A stretch of 64,000 bases of DNA from Mycteria americana (taxonomy: Eukaryota > Chordata > Aves > Ciconiiformes > Ciconiidae). Position numbers and translations under genes: made by a program. Each line of letters starts with the position of its first letter. Within the stretch, counting starts at the first letter, position 1. The notes under the pieces are model-generated. The model ran no database searches, had not been told where the DNA came from, and saw nothing but the letters and a program-made list of their open reading frames with translations. Shown piece after piece: positions 10,172 to 20,769 of the stretch. The stretch is taken from positions 271,874 to 335,873 of the forward strand of contig NW_027445659.1 of assembly GCF_035582795.1 (NCBI RefSeq), given 5' to 3'.

Positions 10172-11005
10172 CGGATCTCCCCACGCAGGTTAGCTAAATA
10201 TCAAGCTGCGCTGCTGGAACAAGATGAAGTTGTAATCTCCCCGACCTCTGCTCTAAATCCTACAACTCTGCTCCCGATTTCCAAATCCGGTGAATTGCAT
10301 CGTGACTGCTTAACAACCGTCAAACCAGCGTACTCTAGCAGGCCTGATCTGCAAGACAAACCCCTACCAAATGCAGAACCAGAGTTATTTACTGATGGAA
10401 GCGGTTTTATGTCGGAAGGAAGACAGAAAGCTGGATAGCCACCGGTAACACATTCTCAGGCCTTAGAAGCTATATCTTTGCCGAGTAATACATCTGCTCA
10501 AAAGGCAGAATTGGTTGCGCTAACACGAGCTTTGGAGCTTAGTCAGGGAAAGCGAGTCAATATTTACACAGATTCTAAGCATGCATTCGGAGCGGTGCAC
10601 GCACGTGGGACAACTGGGAAAGAAAGAGGACTATTAAGTTCACACGGGACTCCGATCAAATATGGAACAGAAATAATGAAGCTCTTACAGGCAGTCCTTC
10701 AACCAAAGGAGGTTGCTATCATGCATCGTAAAGCACATCAGAAGGGAAACAATGAAATCACAAAGGGAAATCGAAAAGCAAACCCGTTAGCAAAAGAAGC
10801 AGCATTACAGAAATCAAAATTTGAAGGGGCTTTAATTCCAGTACCCCTTTGGAATTATCCGCCCCCACAATATACCGAGAAGCAAAATCAATTGGCAGAG
10901 CAATTAGATTGTTCCAAAAGCGATCAGGGTCGGTGGGTGACACCACTGAAGCAATTATTAATTTCTGAAAAGATGATGGAAATTCTACCTGAGAAACTGC
11001 ACTGA
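10172..11005 (+). pseudogene. pol: ERV-B1 RNase H
   Basis: RNase H degrades the RNA strand of the RNA-DNA hybrid. ELFTDGSGF around 10380-10410 matches the first catalytic Asp block (TDGS), followed by stops, then an open frame 10478-11005 with TSAQKAELVALTRALEL (catalytic Glu helix), NIYTDSKHAFGAVH (third acidic residue) and the basic region containing HRKAHQKGNNEI, the position of the conserved His. All are in the order usual for gammaretroviral pol. Stops near 10170 and 10437 break the gene. Confidence 0.82.
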
Positions 11006-11029
11006 GAAACACACTCGGGAGCAGATGCA

Positions 11030-11954
11030 TTAGTACTAATTGCCAAAAGACACGTCATTGGGCCAAGAACGCAAAGCCTAGCAGATATAATAGTTAAAAA
11101 GCACGCTATCTGTCGTGCCAATAACCCCAAAATTGCAAAGAAAATAATGGGAGGAATCGTAAAATGAGGAACAACTCCCGGGGAATACCGGCAAATAGAT
11201 TTTATGGAATTGCCGAGGTGTAATCTGTATAAATATTTATTGGTAACGGTAGACCGTTACCAACCTTTTCTGGTTGGCCTGAAGCTTTCCCCTGTTGTAC
11301 TAACAAATCTAAGGAAGCGATTAAAATTTTATCGCAAGAAACTATCCCCAGATTCAGGGTTCCAGAAGGTATATTCTCCTATAACAGACCCCGCTTTATT
11401 GCAGAAATAGCGCAGGGAGTTTTTAGATTTCTAAATGTTAAATGGGATTTGCATACCCCTCGGAGGCTATGGTCCAGTGGCAAAGTAGAAAGAATGAATC
11501 GAACCCTAAAAAGACAGATTTCTAAAGTGTGCCATTGAGGAAACTCAAAGGAAATGGGTAGATATTCGAGCCATAGCATTAATGAGAGTAGCAATTACAC
11601 CCAGAGTTAGGGAAACTGTTAGTGCATTGGAGATCCTGTATGGGAACGGTATCCAATCGATCATTTAACCGCCATGGGAGACCGCATGCATGTCAAGGGA
11701 CAGGCTGTAATTAAAGAATATTTGATTTTTCTCTCGCAGAATTTATCCTCCCTGCGTAGGTACCTAAACCAGGAGACTCCCGTTCCCTCGGACACTCCGA
11801 TACACCCATTCTAACCAGGAGACACGGTCTGCGTGCGAACTTGGAAAGATGAGCCCTTGAAAGAAAAGTGGAAAGAACCTTATACGGTGCTATTGAAACC
11901 ATATACAGCAGTAAAGGTGAATGGGATTGACTCCTGGATTCGTTATACCGGAGT
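11030..11954 (+). pseudogene. pol: ERV-B1 integrase, cut by the ERV-E insertion
   Basis: Fragments of integrase follow RNase H: the core start YLLVTVDRYQPFLVGLKL (11228-11290), a segment with VERMNRTLK-like text near 11485-11510, and the C-terminal SH3-like part near 11830-11940 ([20 protein letters not shown]). At 11951-11954 the gene stops at GAGT, the left target duplication of ERV-E. The reading frame resumes at 19876 after ERV-E. Many stops and frameshifts are present. Confidence 0.75.
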
Positions 11955-12621
11955 TGAAAGGGTTAAATCCCTGACTAAAACCTTACTGTGATACATAGAC
12001 TCGCGGATATTTTTTTAGTTTTGCTCACATCCTTGTTCTCTTTTGTTCTCTTCCCCTTTGCAAAGATAGTTTTAGTTACCTGCTGAGCAGAGTTGATGGT
12101 AGGACATTTCCTGTAACTTCTTACCCGATAGGACTAAACAGGCCTCGAGCAAGCTCGTTCGGCTTCCTAATTAAATCACGGATAACAGGAACTCGGGACC
12201 TTTGTGCCGAAGAGAAGCACCAAAGAACTAGTTTAAATCGACCCCCTTGTAACATTCCGAGGCCGAAGGAGGACCGATGAGCTAACTCGATGGCTATCTA
12301 TGGACAAAGGAAGCCCAAAGGTCAACTAGCGGACAATGTGAGGAAGACTACGGAAGACCACCGGGAGGGTGAAGAGACCCTAACCCTAATTTTACTGCGC
12401 ATGCTCGGACTACGTAAATGAACTCTGGGAACTCATCACCATAAAACTGCCCTTTTCAGGAAATCTGATGACTATGTATGATTTTCCTGTATATGAACCG
12501 AGGTGTTGCGCTAACCTGGCGGAGCACTTGCGGCGGAGCGATCCCCAGCGCTGCAATAAAGAATACCTGCTTAATAGTCATCCCGACTATCGAGTCCCAA
12601 TTTCGGCTTTTCACGGCAACA
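11955..12621 (+). repeat. ERV-E 5' LTR (667 bp)
   Basis: Starts TGAAAGGGTTAAATCCC and ends TCACGGCAACA. AATAAA is present near 12556 (GCAATAAAGAATACC), giving the R/U5 side. A short CCCTAACCCTAA run near 12372 occurs in both LTRs and is part of the LTR, not telomeric DNA. Confidence 0.9.
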
Positions 12622-12624
12622 ATC

Positions 12625-12642
12625 TGGCACCCCAGGTGGGAC
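12625..12642 (+). promoter_or_regulatory. ERV-E primer binding site
   Basis: TGGCACCCCAGGTGGGAC, three bases after the 5' LTR. One base differs from the ERV-B1 site, so ERV-B and ERV-E use the same primer and are related families. Confidence 0.75.
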
Positions 12643-13099
12643 CCGCTCTGCTCGGCTGCAGGACCCGCTGAGAACAAGGACTCCATAGGGTACCCCCGGG
12701 ATTTCCCCGAGGGCCTCCTCGCCTCAATCGGATCACTGCGGGAGCAGACAAGGACCATCTAAAGGAAAAACGGTATTCTTAAAATCTTTTCTGTTTTCGA
12801 ATTTGGGACCGGTCCTTTGGAAGGTTCTCGTAAGTCATAGGAGATGTCCTAGGCTGAGCGCCGTATACCTGGCTACTCGTGCCTGAGGGTATACATTTGG
12901 TACAGGCACAGGTTAAGCCTTGTACTTGTGCAATAACGTGCCCTTTGGTATCGGTACACTTATGAAACCCGCATGAGTTTTGTACCGTTGGCGGTACAGA
13001 TTTACTGGCACCTAACTCGGAGATTGGTTTATTGATATTGAATTTGGATATATTCGTTAGGCATTGCAAAATCGGCAACTAAGCGTCAATGAGCTGAGT

Positions 13100-13930
13100 T
13101 AATCCGGTGTGACTGCAAAGTGAGTGTGGGAGATCTGTGTGGCTCATCCTGAAAACGAACGTGAACCCCTTTTCCTCGTAAATTGTTTTATTTGTGACCA
13201 AAATTTATGGGTTGTATTTGGATGAGATATTCAATGTGAGAATTGTGGAACGTGGTCAGAGTGGGAGGATAAAGCGCGACAGGTTATTAAAATAATCTCT
13301 GGGAGAATAACAGAAGTACAGAATCAATAAGGAAGAATGGTGGGACAGCAAAGTGGTGGTATTGTAAAGAAATAGCCCCCTAGGATGTATCTTAGCACAT
13401 TGGAAAGAGATAGGGGGACAACCAGGTGGGAGTGGGAATAAGAAAACACTAATCAAATACTGTAATCAGTGGTGTCCCCTGTACAAATTAGAAGATGGTG
13501 AAAAATGGCCCTTTAATGGATCTTTAAATTATAATACTATACTGCAGTTAATGTTGTTCTTATGGAGAGAAGGAAATGGGATGAGGTTATGTATGCGGAT
13601 ATGTGGTGTTTTTTTTTTTTTTTTTTTTTTACTTTGCGGAATCGCCCGGAGAGGCAGAAGGATTGCAGCGTTAACCTCCCGCCGCACGGAGGCAGCCTTG
13701 GAACAGAGAGAAATGCCGAATAGAGGAGGATTTACAGGGTGAGGAAGGGGGAAGGCTATCCAAAAGTAGAGGAGGACTGGGGAATGTATTGGGAAAGAAT
13801 CAATGCGCATATTGTCAAGGGGAAGGACGTTGGAGGAGCGAATGTCCAAGATTCCAAGGAACCCCGCAAATCTTGACTGCTGGAGCAGAGGCCGATTGAG
13901 GGGGACCTGGGGAATCTACCCTAGCGGATC
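13100..13930 (+). pseudogene. gag: ERV-E gag remnant, capsid missing
   Basis: Matrix-like text is readable in broken frames at 13370-13600 (SPLGCILAHWKEIGG, then YCNQWCPLYKLEDGEKWPFN), clearly homologous to ERV-B1 matrix at 6460-6600. It then meets a run of 20 or more T at about 13608-13630, and the text resumes with a short basic region and a zinc-knuckle-like motif near 13802-13850 (CAYCQGEGRWRSEC) just before the protease. The capsid is therefore deleted. The knuckle has Arg at the His position. The leader from 12643 to 13100 holds nothing further that I recognise. Confidence 0.7.
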
Positions 13931-13959
13931 CACTGGTTAAGATAAGGCTGGGGAGACAA

Positions 13960-14015
13960 AAGAAGAAGAATTCTTGTAGACACAGGTGCTTCTTTCTCTG
14001 TTTTAAATCAATAAT
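13960..14015 (+). pseudogene. pro: ERV-E protease active-site segment
   Basis: ILVDTGASFSVLNQ reads across 13968-14010, with the catalytic Asp-Thr-Gly at 13979-13987 intact. A stop follows directly (TGA near 14016 in this frame region), and the rest of the protease reads into the pol region 14015-14100. Confidence 0.75.
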
Positions 14016-15080
14016 TGATACCTGTGAGTAAAGACTTTGTGACTGTAGCGGGAGCTACTGGCCAACAGGAAAAGGCATTCTTTCTAAAACCCATCAATTT
14101 TCAAGATTTACACCCTGTGGTGGCCCATCCTTATACTTTACTTACTAAATTACAAAATAATCAAGTATGGCTTACAGTATTAGATTTGAAAGATGCATTC
14201 TTCTGCTTGCCTCTGGCCAAGGAGAGCCAAAACCTATTTGCATTTGAATGGGAAAGTCCTCCTACTGGTAGGAAAACCCAACTTACCTGGACAGCGTTAC
14301 CCCAAGGTTTTAAGAACAGTCCAACCATTTTTGGGAATCAATGAGCACGAGAACTTGAGCCATGGGATCCTCCCTCCAGAGATGGAACTCTTCTACGGTA
14401 TGCAGATGACTTATTCGTAGCGACTGAAACAAAGTCTGATTGTATTCAATGGACCGTTACTTGGTTGAACTTTGTTGGACCGAACGGATATCGAGTCTCT
14501 CAACAGAAAGCTCAGATGGTGCGACAGCAAGTAACCTACCTTAGATACGAGCTATCTGGAAGACGACGAGAATTAGGAACGGAACGAAAAGAAGCCATCT
14601 GCAGAACCCCCCCTCCTTGAAACGGTAAAGGAACTCAGGACCTTCTTGGGAATGGCAGGTTGGTGTCGATTATGGATTTACAATTATGGAATAGTAGCAA
14701 AAGCTTTGTATGAGCTTTTGAAAAACAATCCCGCTCAACCGCTTTGGTCCAGCGAAGCTCAAAATGCGCTCAAAACGCTTAAAAAGGAACCGATGAAGGC
14801 CCTGGCCCTACCTGATGTTACTAAACCCTTTCTGGCTGTTTTTCCATGACAAACGAGGTATAGCTCTGGGAGTCCTAGCTCAACGACTGGGACTCTGCAA
14901 AAGAGCTGTGGCCTACTTTTCTAAGCAGCTTGACAAAGTAAGCAAAGGGTGGCCAGGGTGCCTACAAGCTGTGGCGGCTGTAGTACTAAATATCCGAGAG
15001 GCCCGGAAATTTACCTTAGGCCAAAAAAATCACAGTGCTGGTTTCACACACAGTATCGGCCATACTAGAACAATAAGGAA
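14015..15080 (+). pseudogene. pol: ERV-E reverse transcriptase with YADD box
   Basis: RT text is spread over frames. 14015-14344 holds protease end and RT fingers/palm: HPYTLLTKLQNNQVWLTVLD, LKDAFFCLPLAKESQNLFAF and TALPQGFKNSPTIFG. After a frameshift near 14341 the active site YADDLFV is at 14399-14410. The connection domain is at 14646-15084 (MAGWCRLWI, then YFSKQLDKVSKGWPGCLQAV). Close relative of the ERV-B1 RT but with YADD in place of YVDD. Broken by frameshifts near 14341, 14620 and 14849. Confidence 0.85.
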
Positions 15081-15159
15081 ATAATTGGCTTTCTCCATCC
15101 CGATCTTTACAATACCAGGCTATTCTAGTTGAACCAGACGATGTTACTATTGAAGTGAC

Positions 15160-15670
15160 TAATGTTACAAACCCAGCTTCTTTCCTCAGTGGGATTGACA
15201 TCTGAATCATTGATACATGACTGTTTGGAAACCATAGAGACTGTATATTCTAGCAGAGCAGATTTAAAAGAAGAACCCTTGGTAGATGCACAAGCCTCCC
15301 GGTTCACGGATGGGAGCAGCTTCATCCGACAAGGTATTCAAAAGGCTGCGTATGCGGTGACGACAGCAAGCAAAGTAATTGACTCTCACTCGTTACCAGC
15401 TGGAACATCAGCTCAAAAGGCTGAAATTATTGCCCTGACTAGGGCCCTGGAATTGGCAAAAGGGAAAAAAAAAGTCTATGGACAGACTCCAAATATGCAT
15501 TTGGAGTCGTCCATGCTCACAGAGCAATTTGGAAGGAACGGGGACTACTAACCGCACCAGGGAGACAGATCGAGCACGCCGAGGAAATCCTTCACCTATT
15601 AGAAGCGGTCCAGCTGCCAACCAAAGTCGCCATCACGCACTGCCGAGGACGCCCAAAGGGTAACGCCGAC
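15160..15670 (+). pseudogene. pol: ERV-E RNase H
   Basis: Open frame 15162-15551 contains RFTDGSSFIRQGIQKAAYAV (first catalytic Asp) and TSAQKAEIIALTRALELAKG (catalytic Glu helix). An A-run near 15470 shifts the frame, and the DSK block continues as a second frame (15478-15663). The order and motifs match ERV-B1 at 10380-10750. Confidence 0.82.
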
Positions 15671-15679
15671 CAGGAAAAA

Positions 15680-16682
15680 GGTCATAGGTTGGCTGATTAT
15701 GAGGCTAATTATGAGGCAGCGGAGAGAATGCAAAAGATTTTAACCTTAATTCCGGATAACAGAAGTAGGAGTCTAGGTGACCAAGAAAATGTTGCATATT
15801 CGAGGGCTGATAAAGAATTAATAGAAGAAATGGGAGGGCAGGTTCCCTCCAAAGGATGGGCCCGCTTGAGCGATGGCAGAATTATAATTCCTGCCAAACA
15901 GGTACGGGGAGTTGTTAAAGAACACCACAATAAGACACACTGGGGGGCTGATTCCGTGTATCAATTTTTAAATCAAAAATTAATAGGGAGAAATTTGTAT
16001 ACTACAGTTTGACGGGTGACTCAGCAATGTGAAATACGTTTGAAAAATAATCCCTATTCGGGTAACCGGGCACAGTTAGGAAGTATTGGGAGAGGAAATG
16101 TACCAGGGGACCACTGGTAAATTGATTTCTCTGAACTTCCAAGAAAAGGGGGGTACTTCTTGATACTTACAGACACCTTTTCCGGATGGCCAGAGGCGTT
16201 CCCTTGTAGGACAAGCAAAGCGAGAGAAGTAACTGAGGTATTATTAAATGAAATAATACCTCGATTCGGGGTACCTACGGTCATTTCATCAGATAGGGGT
16301 ACACATTTTTTGTGCAGAAGTAGCGCAACAGGTCAGCAAACTATTAGGAATCGATCGGCAACTGCGCGCACCCTACAGACCGCAAGCCAGCGGGCAAGTA
16401 AAATACATCGAGAAGCAAACCTATATTGGTATCGAGCGCTGCCTATTGCGCTACTTTGGATACATGGAAAACCTAGGGCCGAAGAAATTCTGAGCCCTTT
16501 TGAGATATTATATGGGAGGCCATATGAGGCCAAATATCAAGGGGAAGATTTGAATCAGCTGGGAAATAATTATTTAGAAAATTATGTTATATCCTTAGGA
16601 AACCAATTGGAAAAGATTAATAAGAATGTTTTGGGAACCAGAGCAAAAGGGTTAGATCACCCGATCTACCCATTTAGCCCTG
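15680..16682 (+). pseudogene. pol: ERV-E integrase, zinc-binding and catalytic core
   Basis: Integrase joins viral DNA to host DNA. 15689-16012 includes VRGVVKEHHNKTHWGAD, the His pair of the HHCC zinc-binding domain, with the Cys part near 16025-16045 after a stop. The core starts at 16160 with LTDTFSGWPEAFPCRT (first catalytic Asp, 16172-16174) and continues with IPRFGVPTVISSDRGTHF (second Asp). The expected Glu region reads across a frameshift near 16320. The C-terminal part is interrupted at 16682 by the solo LTR and resumes at 17434. Confidence 0.83.
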
Positions 16683-17433
16683 CGTCACGGACAGAGCGAG
16701 GGTGCGCTTCACTCGCAACAGAGAAGTAAAAATATAGTTTATTGATACAGAATAGGGAGTTACCAAAGTTCAATGCGACAGTGTTTTAAAAAGATTCGAT
16801 GGCGAGGTACACTCGATCATGTACTGCATAGAGGACAGGGTCAGACAAAACTGTCAGGGAGACCCTCCCGTCGAGTCACGAGGTTCGGAAAAAGATCCCC
16901 TTGCTTTCTAAACTCCTCCTCAGAGAGGAGTAAGTGCGGCTAGATCCGGTCCCAACTCGGTCAACTGTTTATGTCTAAAGGATTATATGTGCGCAATCAA
17001 TCCTTTATATCACTTAGCTAAGATTTCAAAGTTTAGCACGTTGTTAGTCACTTACCGAGGACCTGTTGCGGCAAGGAATCTCTCAGCCTCGAGGAGTAAC
17101 CTCGAGAGGCGTCCCCGCTCAAGGGGAGATCCCGGCGTGCAGCCCGCTGCCGTGCAGGAGAGCTCCAAGGGCTCTCGGGCCGCTCGCTATTTATGGGGGA
17201 TAAGACGATTGACCCATAGTCATATTTGCATGCCGACCACAGATTTTAGTTTCTTCGGTGGGCGCATTGCACAGTAGCCCTAGGCTCTCGTGTCGCTGTC
17301 TGTCTCCCGAATCCACTTTGAGCCGACGCAGCCATCGTGACCAGATGCGTCCATTACAATCGCCACCGGTGGTTATCACCTGAGCAGGGTTGCAGGAGAT
17401 AAAGGTCGGGGGCTGGGGAAGCACACCGTCACA
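16683..17433 (-). repeat. Solo LTR 2 (LTR-A family, 751 bp) inside ERV-E integrase
   Basis: Nearly identical over its whole length to solo LTR 1 (1342-2099), same orientation. Flanked by CCCTG at 16678-16682 and 17434-17438, a perfect 5-bp duplication. On the minus strand it begins TGTGACGG and ends CCGTGACG, one base off a perfect inverted repeat. It is the innermost layer of the nested block. Short open frames inside are meaningless. Confidence 0.93.
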
Positions 17434-17650
17434 CCCTGGAAATTGGGTTTATGTTAAGAATTTTTCAGGCGGCCCATTGGAAGAGAAGTGGAATGGACCT
17501 TATCGGGTGTTGCTCACCACTTTCACCGCAATCAAGATGAAAGAGCAGACACCTCGGACCCATTACTCCCGAACAAAGAAAGCTTCTGAACCGCGATGGA
17601 CCGTCGAAAGCGTTGGAGATTTGAAATTACGGTTACGACGATAACTTTAT
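17434..17650 (+). pseudogene. pol: ERV-E integrase C-terminal domain
   Basis: After the solo LTR the frame PGNWVYVKNFSGGPLEEKWN begins, the SH3-like DNA-binding domain of gammaretroviral integrase, ending in a basic stretch at 17575-17640. The env start at 17596 overlaps it in another frame, the normal gammaretroviral arrangement. Confidence 0.85.
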
Positions 17651-18165
17651 TGACTTTAAGCTCATCGGCAGATGCTTGGAACGAGAACTTGTATTATAAT
17701 GCGATTCAGATGATAGCGAACGCCGCAGGGGCTAAGGATTGTTGGATTTGTACCGCCCTACCGAGAGGTGACACGAGAGTCCCTTTGTACGGCATAGGGT
17801 CGACTCCTTGGAATTGTGAGAGTAATACTCGGCCTGAGTTTTGGGAAAGACAAGATGGAGGATCTTGTAGTTATGATAATTCAAGCTATGAGATCAGACC
17901 AAGATTCACGTTGCAGATACTAGATAGTAACACCCAGATTCTAGTTAGCGATAATAGTTGCCTACGGAAGGCGAGATCCAATAATTGTCCGTGCCGCCCC
18001 CCCGATAACAAATATCATAACTATTCCTGTAGGAACGGGTGGAACGATCATTCGATCGACAAGACTGCGGTAGAAGTAGGAACTTGGAATTTGACGGGAT
18101 TGAACGTGAAACCTATAGCCCTACAAAGCGGGATGCCAGTAGAAATACATCGGTTGGATGGGTAA
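17596..18165 (+). pseudogene. env: ERV-E env surface subunit, truncated
   Basis: Env mediates receptor binding and fusion in exogenous relatives. The 189-codon frame starts in the integrase tail, has a basic n-region (MDRRKRWRFE), a hydrophobic signal-peptide stretch (ITVTTITLLTLSSSADAW) and soon after it CWIC (17741-17752), the CXXC motif typical of gammaretroviral surface subunits. Several Cys and N-x-S/T sites follow. It ends at 18165 and only broken frames continue to 18380, so most of the receptor-binding and proline-rich regions are absent or scrambled. Confidence 0.8.
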
Positions 18166-18379
18166 GCAAAAGATCACTTTCTGGAGCTAATCTCACAGCC
18201 ACCGACGGACCTCGCAAACTACCCGACAGGTATCGGTGGCTGTGTGGCGACGGTATCGGCAGAAAGCGACTCCCTGCAGGATGGAAGGGAACGCGTACCA
18301 TAGCTCATTTAGTTAGTTAGGATCGAATATATGACCAGTCCCAAATACCTAGAGGTATTTTGAGAACGTCCTGGAGACG

Positions 18380-19012
18380 GGCTAAGCGAGAAGACCACCC
18401 ACGTGCCATTAGGGGAACTAAATTTCATAGTTCTTACCGTGGCTAGCAGTAAGCGAGCTAGAAAAGGCCATAGTAAATGTTTCCGCAGTTCTAGAGCAGA
18501 TGCAAAATTTAACCATAAATACTATAAAACTTTACAGACAGAAGTATCTTCTCTCAGTAAGGTTGTGTTGCAAAATGGAATGGCATTAGATTTATTGACT
18601 GCCAAAGAAGGAGGTGTACGTATCATCATTAATACAGTTGCTGTGCATATATCAATAAAGATAAGCAGGTAGAAGCAGATCTAAATGCTCTCTGGGAGAA
18701 AGCACGAATATTCCAGGAAGTATCCTCAGATGAGACTTCACCGGGGCTTCGAGGTTTATGGGATAAAGTGACTCTTGGCTTCCCACCTTTGGACGGTCGA
18801 AACAATTATTCATCGGATTGATTACTTTGGCGATTTTAGGAATATTTGTTTGTGTATTTCTTAAGCGTTTTCTTCGGTGTTCCCGGAATTCAGCAGAGAC
18901 GTACGGCGATCGGAAAAGAAACGAGATTAGGCATCGAGTAGAAACGGGAAGGTATTTTTCTCAGACCCTCGAAAAGGATGAAATATTTATGAATTTTGCA
19001 AACACAAAATAA
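18380..19012 (+). pseudogene. env: ERV-E env transmembrane subunit remnant
   Basis: 18403-18672 contains heptad-like sequence and the segment LQNGMALDLLTAKEGGVR, which aligns with the conserved region (often called immunosuppressive) of gamma-type TM proteins. The CX6CC motif that normally follows is lost: the first Cys reads Arg and the Cys pair is absent. After a frameshift, 18818-19012 encodes a hydrophobic membrane span (ITLAILGIFVCVF) and a basic cytoplasmic tail. Broken and not functional. Confidence 0.78.
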
Positions 19013-19192
19013 TTAAGGATAACACCCTTCTAGACCTAAAAAGATTAGAAATATTTTACTAGTCGTAGTTAAAGAGCCTTACTATTTTAATAGTCATTTT
19101 ATTGATTTTATTGTAGTTTTTGTAGTAAGCTTTGTTTCAGACGTAGTAAGACTGTATACTGAGGACTGCAGCAAGGAAGCTACAAGTCCTCA

Positions 19193-19208
19193 AAAGAAAA
19201 GGGGGGAA
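19193..19208 (+). promoter_or_regulatory. ERV-E polypurine tract
   Basis: AAAAGAAAAGGGGGGAA lies directly before the 3' LTR start TGAAAGGG; it would prime plus-strand DNA synthesis. Confidence 0.85.
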
Positions 19209-19875
19209 TGAAAGGGTTAAATCCCTGACAATCCCTGACTAAGACCTTACTGGGATACATGGACTCGCAGTTTTTTTTTTAGTTTCACTCGCATCGTTGT
19301 TCTCTTTTGTTCTCTTTCCCTTTGCAAAGATAGTTTTAGTTACCTGCTGAGCAGAGTTGATGGTAGGACATTTCCTGTAACTTCTTACCCGATAGGACTA
19401 AACAGGCCTCGAGCAAGCTCGTTCGGCTTCCTAATTAAATCACAGATAACAGGAACTCGGGACCTTTGTGCCGAAGAGAAGCAACAAAGAACTAGTTTAA
19501 CTCGATCCCCTTGTAACATTCCGAGGCCGAAGGAGGACCTATGAGCTAACTCGATGGCCATCTATGGACAAAGGAAGCCCAAAGTTCAACTAGCGGACAA
19601 TGTGAGGAAGACTACGGAAGACCACCGGGAGGGTGAAGAGACCCTAACCCTAATTTTACTGCGCACGCTCGGACTACGTAAATAAATTCTGGGAACTCTT
19701 CTCCATAAAACTGCCCTCTTCAGGAAATCTGATGACTACGTATGATTTTCCTGTATATGAACCGAGGTGTCGCGCTAACCTGGCGGAGCGATCCCCAGCC
19801 AGCGCTGCAATAAAGAATACCTGCTTAATAGTCATCCCGACTATCGAGTCCCGATTTCGGCTTTTCACGGCCACA
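19209..19875 (+). repeat. ERV-E 3' LTR (667 bp)
   Basis: Same length as the 5' LTR and nearly the same sequence, ending TCACGGCCACA, followed by the target duplication GAGC. It keeps several CG dinucleotides where the 5' copy has TG or CA. Confidence 0.92.
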
Positions 19876-20769
19876 GAGCAAAGGCGGCACCGGACCAGGA
19901 CAAGCGGATCTTTGCGCCAACTGGATGACTGAACCTCTGACTAACCGGGGACTGTCGATGAATTGTATCAATGTTTTTCTTTTAGAAAAGTACTATTAAA
20001 ATTACTCCTAGGACACTCTCAGAAAGTGTTATTAATTGAGCACGGTCCAATAAAAATTTTATCTCTGACATCGATTAACCTAGCATTTACTTTTTGTAAC
20101 AGATATCTAGTCTTAAAACTTGTCCATTTCTTTGGAAGAATCCATTACATCAGCGGTATAACGACCTGTTTGCCATTACGTAAATCTGCAGCCGAGCCCC
20201 TCGAGCGGGCAATTTTACCTTTAGATTTAAAGCAAAGCTATCTTCAGTCTCCAAATTACCTGCTTTCGGAATAGAATGCGGTTAGCGAACGCGACTAGAG
20301 TAGGATTACAAGATTTAAAATACTCAGTGACAAGAAACGTCAAAAATTACGTTGCAGAATAGGCTAATCTTAGATTTAATGTTACTACCGGAACACAGGG
20401 TATGTCGGGACCTAAAACTGAAAAACAAAGATGGTTGCATCCATATCCCCAATATAACCGAACATTTAGCTCAACAACTAGGTGAAATAAAATAAGTGGC
20501 AAAATCAAGTAGAGATATTCAGGCCTCTAAGCAAAATGTTACAAAGTTTTGGGTTCTCCCTAACCGCACGGTTGGCAAGTTTACTTCAAACGATGATTAT
20601 AATTGTAATCGTCGTGATATTCATCTGTATTGTTGTTAGCGGTGCCTTAAAATGTGTTACACGACTAATTGTACAAGTTACTACGGGAAATAATATACTA
20701 TTAATGAGAACTAATAATGAGACATATGGGGACTATGAAGAAAAGTCTCACAGTCACAAACGGAGCAAT
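19876..20769 (+). pseudogene. env: ERV-B1 integrase tail and env remnant
   Basis: 19876-19935 continues the ERV-B1 integrase tail after ERV-E. Then 19960-20530 is AT-rich with broken frames (one open piece 19963-20274) that I cannot align with a surface subunit. 20536-20811 encodes a membrane span (IIIVIVVIFICIVVSG) and short tail, the end of a TM subunit, and runs into the 3' LTR. Most of env is therefore missing or unrecognisable. No clear polypurine tract precedes the LTR. Confidence 0.65.

Larger units (their letters stand above)
11955..19875 (+). mobile_element. ERV-E: complete gamma-like provirus nested in ERV-B1 integrase
   Basis: Two 667-bp LTRs (11955-12621, 19209-19875) flank primer site, gag, pro, pol and env in normal order. 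The target duplication is GAGT at 11951-11954 and GAGC at 19876-19879 (4 bp, one change). Removing it restores an unbroken integrase C-terminal reading frame of ERV-B1, a strong independent check. A polypurine tract (19193-19208) precedes the 3' LTR. The copy carries a solo LTR inside its own pol (16683-17433). Gag is shortened; all genes have stops or frameshifts. Confidence 0.92.

Noticed and set aside
12365..12395. CCCTAACCCTAA telomere-like repeat
   Set aside because: Only two units and present in both ERV-E LTRs (also near 19640), so it is LTR sequence and not interstitial telomere.
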